A stretch of 64,000 nucleotides of DNA from assembly GCF_004143485.2 (NCBI RefSeq), contig NZ_RXOB02000046.1, forward strand, positions 19,343-83,342, in the 5' to 3' direction. This stretch comes from Halorussus amylolyticus (lineage in GTDB: Archaea > Halobacteriota > Halobacteria > Halobacteriales > Haladaptataceae). The position numbers were made by a program, and so were the translations under genes. Under the pieces are notes generated by a model, which was given only the letters and a program-made list of their open reading frames with translations, ran no database searches and was not told the DNA's origin. Numbering within the stretch: the stretch's first letter is position 1; every line of letters starts with the position of its first letter. Below, piece by piece: positions 26,813-35,600 of the stretch.

Positions 26813-27459
26813 AGAACATCGACGACCTCATCGAGAGCGCGGCGGAGTTGGCCGAGCAGGGACTTTCGAAGGGCGAAATCGCCGACGAACTCAACGTCTC
26901 GCGCGAAACCGCGAGCTGGCTGGTCGAACGAAGCGGGACCGGAACCAAGACGCCGACGACCCCCGCGCCCGAACCGTCGGGCGACGGCGGCCCCCACGAC
27001 ATCCACGTCGATTGGTCGGCGCTCGGCCGCGACAGCACGCGACTCCACCACGCGGCCGCGGCGATGGCCGACCTCCTCGGCAAGCAGGGCGACGAGGTGG
27101 ACCTCACCATCGGCATCGAGAAGGCGGGCGCGCCGCTCGCCACGTCGGTCGCCCGCGAACTCGACACCGACCTCGGGACGTACGCCCCCGCCAAGCACCA
27201 GTGGGACGAGGGCGACATCGAGGACCTCGGCGGCACCTTCTCGCGCAACTTCGCCCAGATTCGAGGCCGGGAGTGCTACGTCGTGGACGACACCATCACC
27301 AGCGGAACGACGATGACCGAGACCGTCGAGGCCATCCGGAGCGAGGGCGGCAAGCCCGTCGCCTGCTGTGTCCTCGTGGACAAGCAGGGCGTCGAGACGA
27401 TAGAGGGCGTTCCGGTCCACTCGCTCATCAACGTCGTGCGCGTCGGCGACGAGGAGTAG
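26809..27459 (+). CDS. gfcR: PRTase-type transcriptional regulator GfcR
   Basis: 216 residues. An N-terminal helix-turn-helix (KGEIADELNVSRETASWL, residues 20-40) is joined to an orotate-phosphoribosyltransferase-like domain with the PRPP loop VVDDTITSGTTMTE. In Haloferax this protein activates glucose and fructose catabolic genes, and the direct 4-nt overlap with gdh here fits that role. It is often misannotated as an orotate phosphoribosyltransferase (PyrE); the HTH argues against a purely enzymatic function. Confidence 0.93.
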   Translation: MKNIDDLIESAAELAEQGLSKGEIADELNVSRETASWLVERSGTGTKTPTTPAPEPSGDGGPHDIHVDWSALGRDSTRLHHAAAAMADLLGKQGDEVDLTIGIEKAGAPLATSVARELDTDLGTYAPAKHQWDEGDIEDLGGTFSRNFAQIRGRECYVVDDTITSGTTMTETVEAIRSEGGKPVACCVLVDKQGVETIEGVPVHSLINVVRVGDEE

Positions 27460-27509
27460 CCGGGTATTGTGTCGCAACTTCTTTGCGCGCGCGGTGTCTA
27501 CTGGGAGGT

Positions 27510-27851
27510 ATGACGTTCCAACCCGAGAGCGACCTGACCGAACAAGAGGCCCGCGAGCGGGTCGATTCCGCCATCGCGGACAACGACGTGGTGTTGTTCA
27601 TGAAGGGCAACGAGCTGATGCCCCAGTGTGGCTACTCCCAGAAGGCGCTCGAACTCATCTCCGCCCACCGCGACGACTACGAGACCGTGGACGTGCTGAA
27701 AGCGCTCCCGGAGTACCGGGCGGCGCTCGAAGACCACAGCGGCTGGGAGACCATCCCCCAGACGTTCGTGGACGGCGAGTTCGTCGGCGGGAGCGACGTG
27801 CTGGCCGAACTCGACGAACGAGGCGAACTCGAAACAGAGCTCTCCCCCTAA
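27510..27851 (+). CDS. Glutaredoxin family protein (CGYS)
   Basis: 113 residues from the ATG at 27510, preceded by the Shine-Dalgarno-like GGGAGGT. Monothiol glutaredoxin pattern: VVLFMKGNELMPQCGYSQKA (Cys40), the cis-Pro loop TIPQTFVDG and GGSDVLAEL. Members of this class carry Fe-S clusters or reduce mixed disulfides, in haloarchaea probably with gamma-glutamylcysteine. Follows gfcR with 50 nt between them. Confidence 0.93.
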   Translation: MTFQPESDLTEQEARERVDSAIADNDVVLFMKGNELMPQCGYSQKALELISAHRDDYETVDVLKALPEYRAALEDHSGWETIPQTFVDGEFVGGSDVLAELDERGELETELSP

Positions 27852-27962
27852 TGTGTTTTTTCGCTGGACAAAACCGGGACCAAAAGAGTAGCTCATATAT
27901 GTTCGGACCACCTACATCACCGTGTACCGCGTTGCCAGCCGGGAACTTTCAGTAGACTACAA

Positions 27963-28544
27963 ATGACGGGGCAAGTATATCGACTTCACTCGACGCTCGA
28001 ACTGCCGCTGGAAACTGTATACGACTACTTCGAAGGCGACCCGGAGCTGCCGCCCGAAATCGCCAGTGTCGACATCACCCGGCGCAAGAACACGCTCATC
28101 ATCAGCGCAGTCGCCGACGACGAGAGTATCAGCAAGTACACGCCGACCGCGCAGTTGAAAGCCAGCATCTCCGAGACGCGAGTCTACACGGAGGAGGAAC
28201 TGGAAAAGCGAAACGGGCCGCGGTGGGGCGAAGACATCGACGAGGAGGAGGAGGACGACGAACCGCTCGGCGAACTCATCGAAATGGCCGCGTTCAAAGG
28301 CGACCGCGAAACGGTCCTCCAGAACACCGCGGTCCAGTACCCGATGTTTCTGGTGCTGTGTGACCTCGCGCGACAGGCCGAGAAGGGGACGCTGACCGCC
28401 ATCGCCGAGAAGGACGGTGAACTCGAAGCCACCCGAATCGTTGACGGCGAGGACCGACCCGCGTCCATCGAGGTCGTGGAAGGGCCGAACGCCGACGCGT
28501 CGTCGTCCAGCGGCGTGAACTGGCGGGACAACGAGTTCATCTAA
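27963..28544 (+). CDS. Conserved haloarchaeal hypothetical protein
   Basis: 193 residues, not recognised. Soluble and acidic, with MTGQVYRLHSTLELPLETVYDYFEG at the start (cut here for reference; residues 1-25), a beta-rich region with RRKNTLIISAVADDESI, and an acidic run EEEEDDEPLG that separates two halves. The second half includes TVLQNTAVQYPMFLVL. Its stop codon is followed directly by an R1 hairpin element. Confidence 0.75.
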   Translation: MTGQVYRLHSTLELPLETVYDYFEGDPELPPEIASVDITRRKNTLIISAVADDESISKYTPTAQLKASISETRVYTEEELEKRNGPRWGEDIDEEEEDDEPLGELIEMAAFKGDRETVLQNTAVQYPMFLVLCDLARQAEKGTLTAIAEKDGELEATRIVDGEDRPASIEVVEGPNADASSSSGVNWRDNEFI

Positions 28545-28545
28545 C

Positions 28546-28712
28546 GACCTTTTTATTGCGAGAGGCGGCCGCTGGCGGCCGCCTCTCGATAAAAAGCTCG
28601 ACCAAAAAGCCGTCGTCACCCCCTCCGTCGCGGACGCGGCGCGCTTCGCGCGCCGCTTGCTCCGTCGAGGGTTCCTCGGCCCGCTCGCTCGGGCTGACGC
28701 CCTCGCTCGCGG
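28546..28712 (+). repeat. R1 double-hairpin element, copy 2
   Basis: It begins 2 nt after the preceding gene's stop with CGACCTTTTTATTG. Hairpin A: 14-bp exact arms (28559-28572 and 28575-28588) extended by CTTTTTAT and ATAAAAAG. Hairpin B: GCGGCGCGC and GCGCGCCGC around TTC (28636-28656). Conserved between them are GCTCGACCAAAAA and GTCACCCCCTCC; conserved after them are CGAGGGTTCCT and CCGCTCGCTCGG. Homologous to 29903-30074 and 14456-14635. Bases 28713-28928 hold no gene, only a C/A-rich tail (CTGCACCGC) shared with copy 3. Confidence 0.8.
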
Positions 28713-28928
28713 TGAGTAACTGAGTGCGATACTGCACCGCAACCGCATCACCGCCACCACCGAAAGTAGCGTCTCGCTCCCCGAACGTGCCGACCGTCCG
28801 TGGTACGGCCTCCCAACAGAGAACGCTTGAAACCCCGGTAAACGACGCCTTCGGACCGGATGACCCATCCTGCGCTCGTGAAAAGCCGAAAGGCACTTTA
28901 CGGTGGTAATTATATCTAATTACGAACG

Positions 28929-29900
28929 ATGCCCGAAGACTTCCCGAACTACGTCGACGTAGACTACACCGACGGCGAAGGCGAAGACCCCGAGAACTAC
29001 GCTTCGATGGAGCACAAAATCGAGAAGGCCATCGAAGTCACGAAGCAGGGGCTCGAACAGTACGAGAACCCCGCGGTGATGTGGACCGGCGGGAAGGACT
29101 CGACGCTCACGCTGTACTTCATCAAGGAGGTCGCCGAGAAGTACGACCTCCCGACCCCGACCGCGGTGTTCATCGACCACTACCAGCACTTCGACGAGAT
29201 TCACGACTTCGTGGCTCACTGGGCCGACGAGTGGGACCTCGACGTCGTCTACGCCCGCAACGAGGACGTGGGCGAGTACGTCGAGGAGAACGACCTCACG
29301 CCCGGTGACGACATCCCCATCGACGCGCTGAGCGAACACAATCAGCACCACGTGCGCGACATTCTGGAGTACGAGGAGGACACCTTCCCGTTCCTGCTCG
29401 ACACCTACGTCGGTAACCACCTGCTCAAGACGGTGGCGCTCAACGACGCCATCGAATCGCAGGACATCGACGGCATCATCTCCGGCGTCCGATGGGACGA
29501 ACAGGAGGCCCGCGCGGACGAGACGTTCTTCAGCCCGCGCCACGACCCCGAAATCTACCCGCCTCACGACCGCGTCCAGCCGATTCTCCACTTCGACGAG
29601 CGCGCGGTCTGGGACACCTTCTGGCACTTCGTCGTGCCCGACACCGTCGAGGACTACCCCGACGAGGGCTACGTCCCCGAGGCCGACGACGACCTGCCGA
29701 ACGACCTCACGCAGGACGACATCCCGGTCAGTCCGAAGTACTTCGCCGGATTCCGGTCGCTCGGGAGCGAGGTCAGCACCGAGAAGTCCGACGAGGAACC
29801 CGCGTGGTTGCAGGACCTCGAAGACACGACCGAGCGCGCTGGCCGCGCCCAGGACAAAGAGGACCTGATGGAGCGCCTTCGGGACCTCGGCTACATGTAG
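28929..29900 (+). CDS. PAPS reductase/ATP sulfurylase-type PP-loop protein
   Basis: 323 residues with the adenylating PP-loop MWTGGKDSTLTLYF and the family pattern FIDHYQHFDEIHDFV, followed by SGVRWDEQEARADETFF and the PAPS-reductase-like RVQPILHFDERAVWDTFW. The usual sulfonucleotide-reductase catalytic Cys is not seen, so it is more like CysD or a PP-loop thiolation-type enzyme; exact reaction unknown. The stop is followed by R1 copy 3. Confidence 0.85.
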   Translation: MPEDFPNYVDVDYTDGEGEDPENYASMEHKIEKAIEVTKQGLEQYENPAVMWTGGKDSTLTLYFIKEVAEKYDLPTPTAVFIDHYQHFDEIHDFVAHWADEWDLDVVYARNEDVGEYVEENDLTPGDDIPIDALSEHNQHHVRDILEYEEDTFPFLLDTYVGNHLLKTVALNDAIESQDIDGIISGVRWDEQEARADETFFSPRHDPEIYPPHDRVQPILHFDERAVWDTFWHFVVPDTVEDYPDEGYVPEADDDLPNDLTQDDIPVSPKYFAGFRSLGSEVSTEKSDEEPAWLQDLEDTTERAGRAQDKEDLMERLRDLGYM

Positions 29901-29902
29901 GA

Positions 29903-30074
29903 ACGACCTTTTACTGCGCTCAGGAATCCGCCTCCGGCGGATTCCTTCGCTGGTAAAAGCTCGACCAAAAACACGGCGTCACCCCCTCCCTCGGAGATGC
30001 GGCGGCTTCGCCGCCGCACTCCTCGGTCGAGGGTTCCTTGGTCCGCTCGCTCGGGCTGACGCCCTCGCTCGCGG
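29903..30074 (+). repeat. R1 double-hairpin element, copy 3
   Basis: Starts just after the preceding stop with ACGACCTTTTACTG. Hairpin A: 11-bp arms AGGAATCCGCC (29922-29932) and GGCGGATTCCT (29936-29946), enclosed by CTTTTAC and GTAAAAG. Hairpin B: GCGGCGGC and GCCGCCGC around TTC. Then CGAGGGTTCCTTGG, CCGCTCGCTCGGGCTGACGC and CCTCGCTCGCGG. The inter-hairpin and tail blocks match copy 2 closely, while both stems differ yet stay paired. The rest of the gap to 30169 holds only repetitive C/G-rich sequence. Confidence 0.8.
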
Positions 30075-30169
30075 AAGAATTGGGGGTGCGTGACTGCACC
30101 GCGACCGCACCGTGGCCGCACCGCCACCGCGTGTAGCGGGTCGCGGTTCGCGGTCTCGGCTTTCTCGCG

Positions 30170-30397
30170 TCAGATAATGGAGACGACCAGCAGAAGCGCG
30201 CCGACGAGGGCCGACGCCGCACACGAGAGCAGGACGAACGTGACCTTCCACATCGCGGGTTCGACCTCGCTCAAACGCCGCTTGCTCCCGATAGCGTCCA
30301 TCTGTTCGTCCCACTTGGCGAGCACGTGGGCGTACCGCGCGCCGACCGCGCCGCCGACGAACAGCACGAGACCGACGAGTGGGCGAGGGTCCTCCAT
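30170..30397 (-). CDS. Small two-helix membrane protein
   Basis: 75 residues from the ATG at 30397 (MEDPRPLVGLVLFVGGAVG). Two hydrophobic helices separated by a charged segment (EQMDAIGSKRRLSEVEP). Not recognised. It lies with another small membrane-protein gene in the same direction. Confidence 0.65.
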   Translation of the reverse strand: MEDPRPLVGLVLFVGGAVGARYAHVLAKWDEQMDAIGSKRRLSEVEPAMWKVTFVLLSCAASALVGALLLVVSII

Positions 30398-30439
30398 GTT
30401 CGTGAGCCGACACGCCAAAAGAAAGTATCTGTCGGTGGG

Positions 30440-30631
30440 CTATCTCGTCGCTCGGTACTCGCCGTGCTTGACTCCGAGCAGGAGCGCCACCGCCCCGAAC
30501 ACCAGCATCGACGGGGCGACCATCATCAGCACGGTACTCGTCGCCATCACGCCCATCCCGATGAGCGCCGCCGTCCCGACGGCGACGAGCGCGAGCAGTG
30601 CACCGGCGGTTACGGTCGTGTCGAACTCCAT
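30440..30631 (-). CDS. Small membrane protein, 63 residues
   Basis: Two hydrophobic helices (TAGALLALVAVGTAALIGMG and LMMVAPSMLVFGAVALLLGV) with a short basic C-terminus (KHGEYRATR). Not recognised; likely inner membrane. It is 42 nt upstream of the previous small gene on the same strand. Confidence 0.65.
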   Translation of the reverse strand: MEFDTTVTAGALLALVAVGTAALIGMGVMATSTVLMMVAPSMLVFGAVALLLGVKHGEYRATR

Positions 30632-30694
30632 ACGAGAGTGTGAGGACGAGAGGACGAAAATAGTTGCGTTACGACCGGGACGCGCCGACGCGCC

Positions 30695-31435
30695 TCACTC
30701 CGGACTCGGTCGGACGAGGTCGGCGAGCGTCACCAGCAGACCGAAGAACCACCCGATTGGCACCGACAGGCCGAACCACATCCCGACGTACGCCGAGCCT
30801 TCGAGGACGAAGTTCTCGCGGAGGTACGTGTTGATTCCCCACACGTCGAGCGGATTGTCGAGAATCCAGACCGCGAGCGTGTAGCTGTTGGGAAAGATGA
30901 CCTCCGACAGACTCGGCGAGTAGAGCGCCGCGACCACGGGCGGCAGGAAGATGGCGGTCATCGCGAACGGGTACGCGAGCAGAACCGTGCTCGCGCGCCC
31001 GCCGTACGTGCCCGTGAGGTACGCGAGCGCGGCCGAGACGGTTGCGACCCCGCCCGCCGCGCCGACCGCGAAGAAGCCCGTGGTCGAGAATCGCATCCGG
31101 GCGAGCGCGGTCAGGCCGCCCCACGCCAGGAGCGAGAGCAGGACGACGCCGACCACGCCGATTCGGGTCGCGGTCCCGTCGATTTTCCGGGTGTAGTACC
31201 GGGTCGCGAATCCGAACAGCGTGAACGGGTAGAGAATCGCCACGACGAGCGTTCCCACCGCACCCCACACTCGGTACGCGACCTTCCCCGAGGTCGAGGA
31301 GGGCGTCCACTTGCCGAGGACGGTGTCGTCGGCCCCGCGCTGTCTCGGGAAGAACAGCGCCATCCAACTCTCGTGCAGTCGTTTCAGGTCGTACCGTATC
31401 GCCCCCACGAAGCCAGTGCTGGTTCCGCCGTGCAT
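30695..31435 (-). CDS. Polytopic membrane protein of unknown function
   Basis: 246 residues from the ATG at 31435 (an in-frame GTG at 31441 is also possible). A soluble N-terminus with RYDLKRLHESWMALFFPRQ precedes about six hydrophobic helices, the last ending GWFFGLLVTLADLV. Not recognised; a transporter or a scaffold are both possible. Confidence 0.72.
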   Translation of the reverse strand: MHGGTSTGFVGAIRYDLKRLHESWMALFFPRQRGADDTVLGKWTPSSTSGKVAYRVWGAVGTLVVAILYPFTLFGFATRYYTRKIDGTATRIGVVGVVLLSLLAWGGLTALARMRFSTTGFFAVGAAGGVATVSAALAYLTGTYGGRASTVLLAYPFAMTAIFLPPVVAALYSPSLSEVIFPNSYTLAVWILDNPLDVWGINTYLRENFVLEGSAYVGMWFGLSVPIGWFFGLLVTLADLVRPSPE

Positions 31436-31546
31436 CTTCACTTTTTCATACGTGACCCCGGATATGAAGTTTCGGGGTCCGTCGATGGGAGTGTTACGGC
31501 GTTGAACTGTCGTCGGGAGAATCGACGGTGGTACTGCGCTTTCGAA

Positions 31547-32377
31547 TCAGTTCCACGGCCCGAAGTCCGGGTCCACTTCGCGCCGGCCCTCGCCGAGCGC
31601 GTCGATGGTCGCCACGTCCTCGTCGTCCAGTTCCAGTTCGAGCGCGCCCCAGTTGTCCCGGATGTGGGCCTCGCCGGTCGCCTTCGGAATCGCGGCCACG
31701 CCGTCGCGCTGGAGGAGCCACGCTAGGCTCACTTGCGCGGGACTCGCGTCGTGTTTCTCCGCAATCTCCTGAATCTCGGGCACGTCGAACACCGCGCCGC
31801 GGGCCAGCGGCGAGTACGCCACCAGATTGATGTCGTGTTCGCGGCCGTAGTCGAGCAGTTCGTCCTGCTGGAGCAACGGGTGACACTCGACCTGATTCGC
31901 GACGATGGGCGCGTCGAGAATCCCGCGGGCTTCGTCGAGCAACTCCGGGGTGAAGTTCGAGACGCCGACGTTTCGAATCAGCCCCTCGTCGTACAGTTGG
32001 TCGAACGCCGCGAGCGTGCCCTCGGGGTCGTACTCCCCGGCGGGCCAGTGGACGTACAGCAGGTCCACCGCGTCCACGCCGAGGCGGTCGAGGCTGGCCT
32101 TCGCGGTCTCCAGCACGTCGTCGTGGGCGAGGTTGGTCGTCCAGATTTTCGTGGCGAGGAACACGTCGTCGCGGTCCACGTCGGCGGCCGCGATACCGTC
32201 GCCGACGTACTCCTCGTTGTCGTAGGCTTGGGCGGTGTCGATGTGTCGGTAGCCCGCTTCGAGCGCGGTCCTGACGCTCTCGGCGCACTGTTCGGGGTCG
32301 GTGTTCTGCCACGTTCCGAGTCCGAGTCGTGGCATTCCGTGGGACAGGTCTTCCTCCGCGGGTTCCGTCTGGGCCAT
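31547..32377 (-). CDS. Aldo/keto reductase
   Basis: 276 residues from the ATG at 32377. TIM-barrel oxidoreductase using NADPH. The catalytic tetrad appears as Asp and Tyr in HIDTAQAYDNEEYVG, Lys in LATKIW and His in LYVHWP. Cofactor loop near the end: IPKATGEAHIRDN. The substrate is unknown; relatives reduce aldehydes such as methylglyoxal or 2,5-diketogluconate. Confidence 0.93.
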   Translation of the reverse strand: MAQTEPAEEDLSHGMPRLGLGTWQNTDPEQCAESVRTALEAGYRHIDTAQAYDNEEYVGDGIAAADVDRDDVFLATKIWTTNLAHDDVLETAKASLDRLGVDAVDLLYVHWPAGEYDPEGTLAAFDQLYDEGLIRNVGVSNFTPELLDEARGILDAPIVANQVECHPLLQQDELLDYGREHDINLVAYSPLARGAVFDVPEIQEIAEKHDASPAQVSLAWLLQRDGVAAIPKATGEAHIRDNWGALELELDDEDVATIDALGEGRREVDPDFGPWN

Positions 32378-32472
32378 AGTGACTCCACGTTGGGCCACGC
32401 GCCGGAAAGCGGTTTCGGCGACGGAAATCTACTCCGCGACTTCGGACAGGTAGCGACGTGTACGAAGGAAAC

Positions 32473-32480
32473 TCTTATAT
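32473..32480 (+). promoter_or_regulatory. TATA box of the Bat-type regulator gene
   Basis: TCTTATAT centred about 26 nt before 32503, so the transcript should start between the two candidate ATGs (32493 and 32520). This favours the second. Confidence 0.5.
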
Positions 32481-32519
32481 CTTGGCTGCCGTATGGGGTT
32501 CAATAGCAAGGGAAGAGCG

Positions 32520-33221
32520 ATGATAGACACGACCCTGGACATGGAGCAGTACGACTGCCCCTTCATCGCCACTACCGACGACCACGGGGTGGGATTCTCG
32601 GCCATCCAGTGGGACTTCGACCGGGTCGAGCGCCGACTGGAGACCCGGATGGTCGTCGAGGCCGACGACCGAGAGGCGCTGTCTGCGGGTCTCTCGACGC
32701 TCCGGGACCACGAGAACATGTACGACTACGGCCTGCTGACCCGGCGGGGGAACGTCGCTCACATCCGGACGGTCATCGCCGAGACCGACGCGATGGCGAC
32801 CATTCGCGACAACGGCGGCTACATCACCGGACCGTTCCACATCGAGGACGGGAGCGAGGTGTGGCACGTCGGCTTCGACGGCGTGACGGCCGCCGACACC
32901 ACGCTCTCGGAACTCGAACGCGACAACGAGTTCGACGTGCTCGACCGCGACAACACCGAACTCCCCGAGATGCAGGACTTCGTTCAGAACGCGGGCGCGG
33001 CGATGACGCTCATCGAGGGGTGTCGCGACCTCTCGGAGGTCGAGCGCGAGACCCTCGAAACCGCGGTGTCGGACGGCTACTTCGAGAGTCCCCGGGGTGC
33101 GACTCTCGGCAACCTCGCCGACGAGTTCGACGTCTCGAAGCCCGCGGTGTCGAAGAACCTCCGGCGCGGCCAGCAGAAGATGATTCAGCGGGTCATCGAG
33201 GCGCTGGAGGAGTTGGAGTAG
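32520..33221 (+). CDS. Bat-type (HTH_10) transcriptional regulator
   Basis: 233 residues from the ATG at 32520. The N-terminal half (IDTTLDMEQYDCPFIATT and WDFDRVERRLETRM) is the GAF-like sensor region seen in bacterio-opsin activator relatives; the C-terminal 60 residues are the HTH_10 domain: LSEVERETLETAVSDGYF, LGNLADEFDVSKPAVSKNLR. DNA-binding regulator with unknown signal. A 33-bp palindrome follows its stop by 7 nt. Confidence 0.88.
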   Translation: MIDTTLDMEQYDCPFIATTDDHGVGFSAIQWDFDRVERRLETRMVVEADDREALSAGLSTLRDHENMYDYGLLTRRGNVAHIRTVIAETDAMATIRDNGGYITGPFHIEDGSEVWHVGFDGVTAADTTLSELERDNEFDVLDRDNTELPEMQDFVQNAGAAMTLIEGCRDLSEVERETLETAVSDGYFESPRGATLGNLADEFDVSKPAVSKNLRRGQQKMIQRVIEALEELE

Positions 33222-33228
33222 CCGCTCG

Positions 33229-33261
33229 GCGACGGGCCGCGCCGACGGCGCGGCCCGTCGC
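33229..33261. repeat. 33-bp palindrome / possible terminator
   Basis: 16-bp exact arms around a single base, starting 7 nt after the regulator stop. Same architecture as 13196-13228. It may form a terminator hairpin, though no T-run follows directly. Confidence 0.7.
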
Positions 33262-33444
33262 GGTTTGTGGCGGTTCATCGCAATGGGCGGCCCGTCGCCG
33301 TCCCGTAGATTGTCGCTGTACCAAGCTTTATCGGCGAGCCACGCCGCCACATCCACACAGAATGGGTCCGAGAACAGTCGGTCTCGACGGGGACGGCGGT
33401 ACAGCCCGCGCAACGAAACGCCGCGCCATCGGGGGCTGACTCGC

Positions 33445-34617
33445 GTGGGTCGGAGTTGGCGGTCGGTGTTCGTCATCGCCGGGTGGCAGACCGCCGCGAG
33501 CCTGTGCTACTACAGCATCTTCGCCGCGACCGCGTTCGTCCGCGACGACTTCGAGCTTTCCCGAACCCTCGTCGGGGTGTTCCTGACCGCGGCGCTGTTG
33601 GGCTACACCCTGAACCTCTTTCCGAGCGGCGCGGCCATCGACGGCTTCGGCGAGCGCCGCGCGATGGTCGTCAGCCTGTTCGCGCTCGCGGCCGCGACCG
33701 TCGGCGTCTCGCTCGCGCCGACCTACGCCGTCCTGTTAGGCGCGAGCGTCCTGCTCGGCGGTGCCTACGCCGCCGCGATGCCAGCCTCGAACAAGGGAAT
33801 CCTCGCGTCCGCGCCCCGGGGCCGGGAGAACCTCGCGATGGGCGTGAAGCAGGTGGGCGTCACCGCCGGGAGCGGCGCGGCCTCGCTAGTCGTCACGGGC
33901 GTCGCCGCCGTCCTCACGTGGCAGATGGGCTTCTGGGTCATCGCGGTCGTCGCGGGAGGCTACGCGGTCGCCTTCGGAGCCGTCTACACGGGGACCGGCG
34001 GGTCGGGCGAGCTACGATTCCCGGACCTCGCGGGACTGGCCCGCGACCGGGCGTACCTCCTGCTGGTCGGGGCCGGACTGTTCGTCGGGGCGACCATCTT
34101 CTCGATGCTCGGCTACGTCATCCTCTACGTGGCCGACGTGGTCGGCGCGACGGCGGCCGCCGGCGGCGTCGTCCTCGCGGTGACCCAGGCGACCGGAAGC
34201 GCGGGCCGAGTCGGGGCCGGGTCGCTCGCCGACCGACTCGGCGGCGCGACCGGCGCGGCGACGGTCTCGTTCGTACAGCTCGCGAGCGCGGCAGTGCTGT
34301 TCGCCGTCCTCGCGGTCGGTGCGACGACGCTCGTGTCGGCCGCGGTCGTGTTCGGCGCGCTCGGTCTCACCGTGCTCGGAACGACCGGCGTCTACTACTC
34401 CTGCATGGGCGATTTGGTCGGCACGGAAGACGTGGGAGCCGCGACCGCGGCCGGGCAGACGGCAATCAACGTCGGGGGGCTGTTCGCCCCGCCAGCGGTC
34501 GGCTTTCTCGCGGATACCGTCGGATACGGCGTCGGGTGGGCCGCGCTCGCGGCGCTTTCAGCGTGTGGCGCGGTCCTGCTGTGGGGCGTCCGGCGCGAGG
34601 TTTCACGCGCCGAATAA
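33445..34617 (+). CDS. MFS transporter
   Basis: 390 residues from the GTG at 33445; the open frame upstream lacks hydrophobic or conserved sequence. Twelve hydrophobic segments; the MFS loop 2-3 motif is seen as DGFGERRAMVVSL, and the antiporter-like region as KQVGVTAGSGAAS. Substrate unknown. The convergent SDR gene begins 3 nt after its stop. Confidence 0.85.
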   Translation: MGRSWRSVFVIAGWQTAASLCYYSIFAATAFVRDDFELSRTLVGVFLTAALLGYTLNLFPSGAAIDGFGERRAMVVSLFALAAATVGVSLAPTYAVLLGASVLLGGAYAAAMPASNKGILASAPRGRENLAMGVKQVGVTAGSGAASLVVTGVAAVLTWQMGFWVIAVVAGGYAVAFGAVYTGTGGSGELRFPDLAGLARDRAYLLLVGAGLFVGATIFSMLGYVILYVADVVGATAAAGGVVLAVTQATGSAGRVGAGSLADRLGGATGAATVSFVQLASAAVLFAVLAVGATTLVSAAVVFGALGLTVLGTTGVYYSCMGDLVGTEDVGAATAAGQTAINVGGLFAPPAVGFLADTVGYGVGWAALAALSACGAVLLWGVRREVSRAE

Positions 34618-34620
34618 CCC

Positions 34621-35463
34621 CTACTCGTAGGTCAGCGTCATCCCGCCGTCGAATCGCAGGTCGCCGCCGTTGAGGTGGCTGGCGTGCTTCGAGAAGCCGA
34701 ACGCGAACAGATTTCCGACCTCCGCGGGCGTCATCATCTCCTTGGTTCGGGACTGACCGAGCATCACGTCCTCGACCACCTCTCGGACCGAGATGCCGCG
34801 CTGTTCGGCGGTGTCCGGAATCTGGTCGGTCACGAGCGGCGTCTTCACGTAGCCCGTGCTGACCGAGAAGGCGCGTACGTCCCCCTCGCCTTCGGCCGCG
34901 ATGGACTGGGTGAGTCCCCTGAGTCCGAACTTCGCGACGTTGTACGCGACCTTGTCGGCGGTGGTGTAATGGCCGTGAACCGACGCCATGTTACCGACAC
35001 AGCCGAAGCCGTTCTCGCGCATGCGCGGCAGACAGTGTTTCGTCAGTTCGACCGGAGCGCGGACCATCACGTCCTGCATCGCGTCGTAGGCGTCCATCGG
35101 AAACTCCTCTATCGGGTCGATGTGTTGCATCCCCGCGACGTTGGCGAGGAAGGCGATGTCGCCGTACTCGGCGGCCGAATCGACGATTTCGGGCACGTCC
35201 TCGCGGAGGTCGCCCGCGACCGTCTCGACCCGGCCTTCGACGCCGAGGTCGTCCGCCTTTTCGGCGGTGGCGTCGAGGCCGTCATCGTCCACGTCGGTTC
35301 CGACCACGGTCAGGCCGTTGGCGGCCATCACGAGCGCAGTCGCGCGGCCGATGCCCGAGGCCGCGCCCGTCACGAGACAGACGTTTTCGGGCGCGAATCG
35401 GTCGTCCTCGACGACGAGCGCGTCGTCCATCGATAGCTCCGGGGCGGAGAGTTCATCGGTCAT
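34621..35463 (-). CDS. Short-chain dehydrogenase/reductase
   Basis: 280 residues from the ATG at 35463. NAD(P)-binding motif VTGAASGIGRATAL; acidic residue after the second strand (GTDVDDDG) favours NAD+; active site with MASVHGH (Ser) and YNVAKFGL (Tyr and Lys). It resembles 3-hydroxybutyrate dehydrogenases. The acidic N-terminal extension of about 25 residues is unusual for the family. Confidence 0.9.
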   Translation of the reverse strand: MTDELSAPELSMDDALVVEDDRFAPENVCLVTGAASGIGRATALVMAANGLTVVGTDVDDDGLDATAEKADDLGVEGRVETVAGDLREDVPEIVDSAAEYGDIAFLANVAGMQHIDPIEEFPMDAYDAMQDVMVRAPVELTKHCLPRMRENGFGCVGNMASVHGHYTTADKVAYNVAKFGLRGLTQSIAAEGEGDVRAFSVSTGYVKTPLVTDQIPDTAEQRGISVREVVEDVMLGQSRTKEMMTPAEVGNLFAFGFSKHASHLNGGDLRFDGGMTLTYE

Positions 35464-35600
35464 GCCCGACGATTCGGCCGGACCGGTGAAAAACCGGGGG
35501 TTAATGTGTGAATCGCTCACCCGTGCGTACAACGCGAGTGGTTTGTTCACATGTTAACCCCGCAGTACTTGCCGGATAGGACGCATGATTTCAATCTGTT

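Noticed and set aside
33362..33439. 25-codon ORF before the MFS gene (MGPRTVGLDG...)
   Set aside because: No conserved features and no overlap with the MFS start; likely chance.
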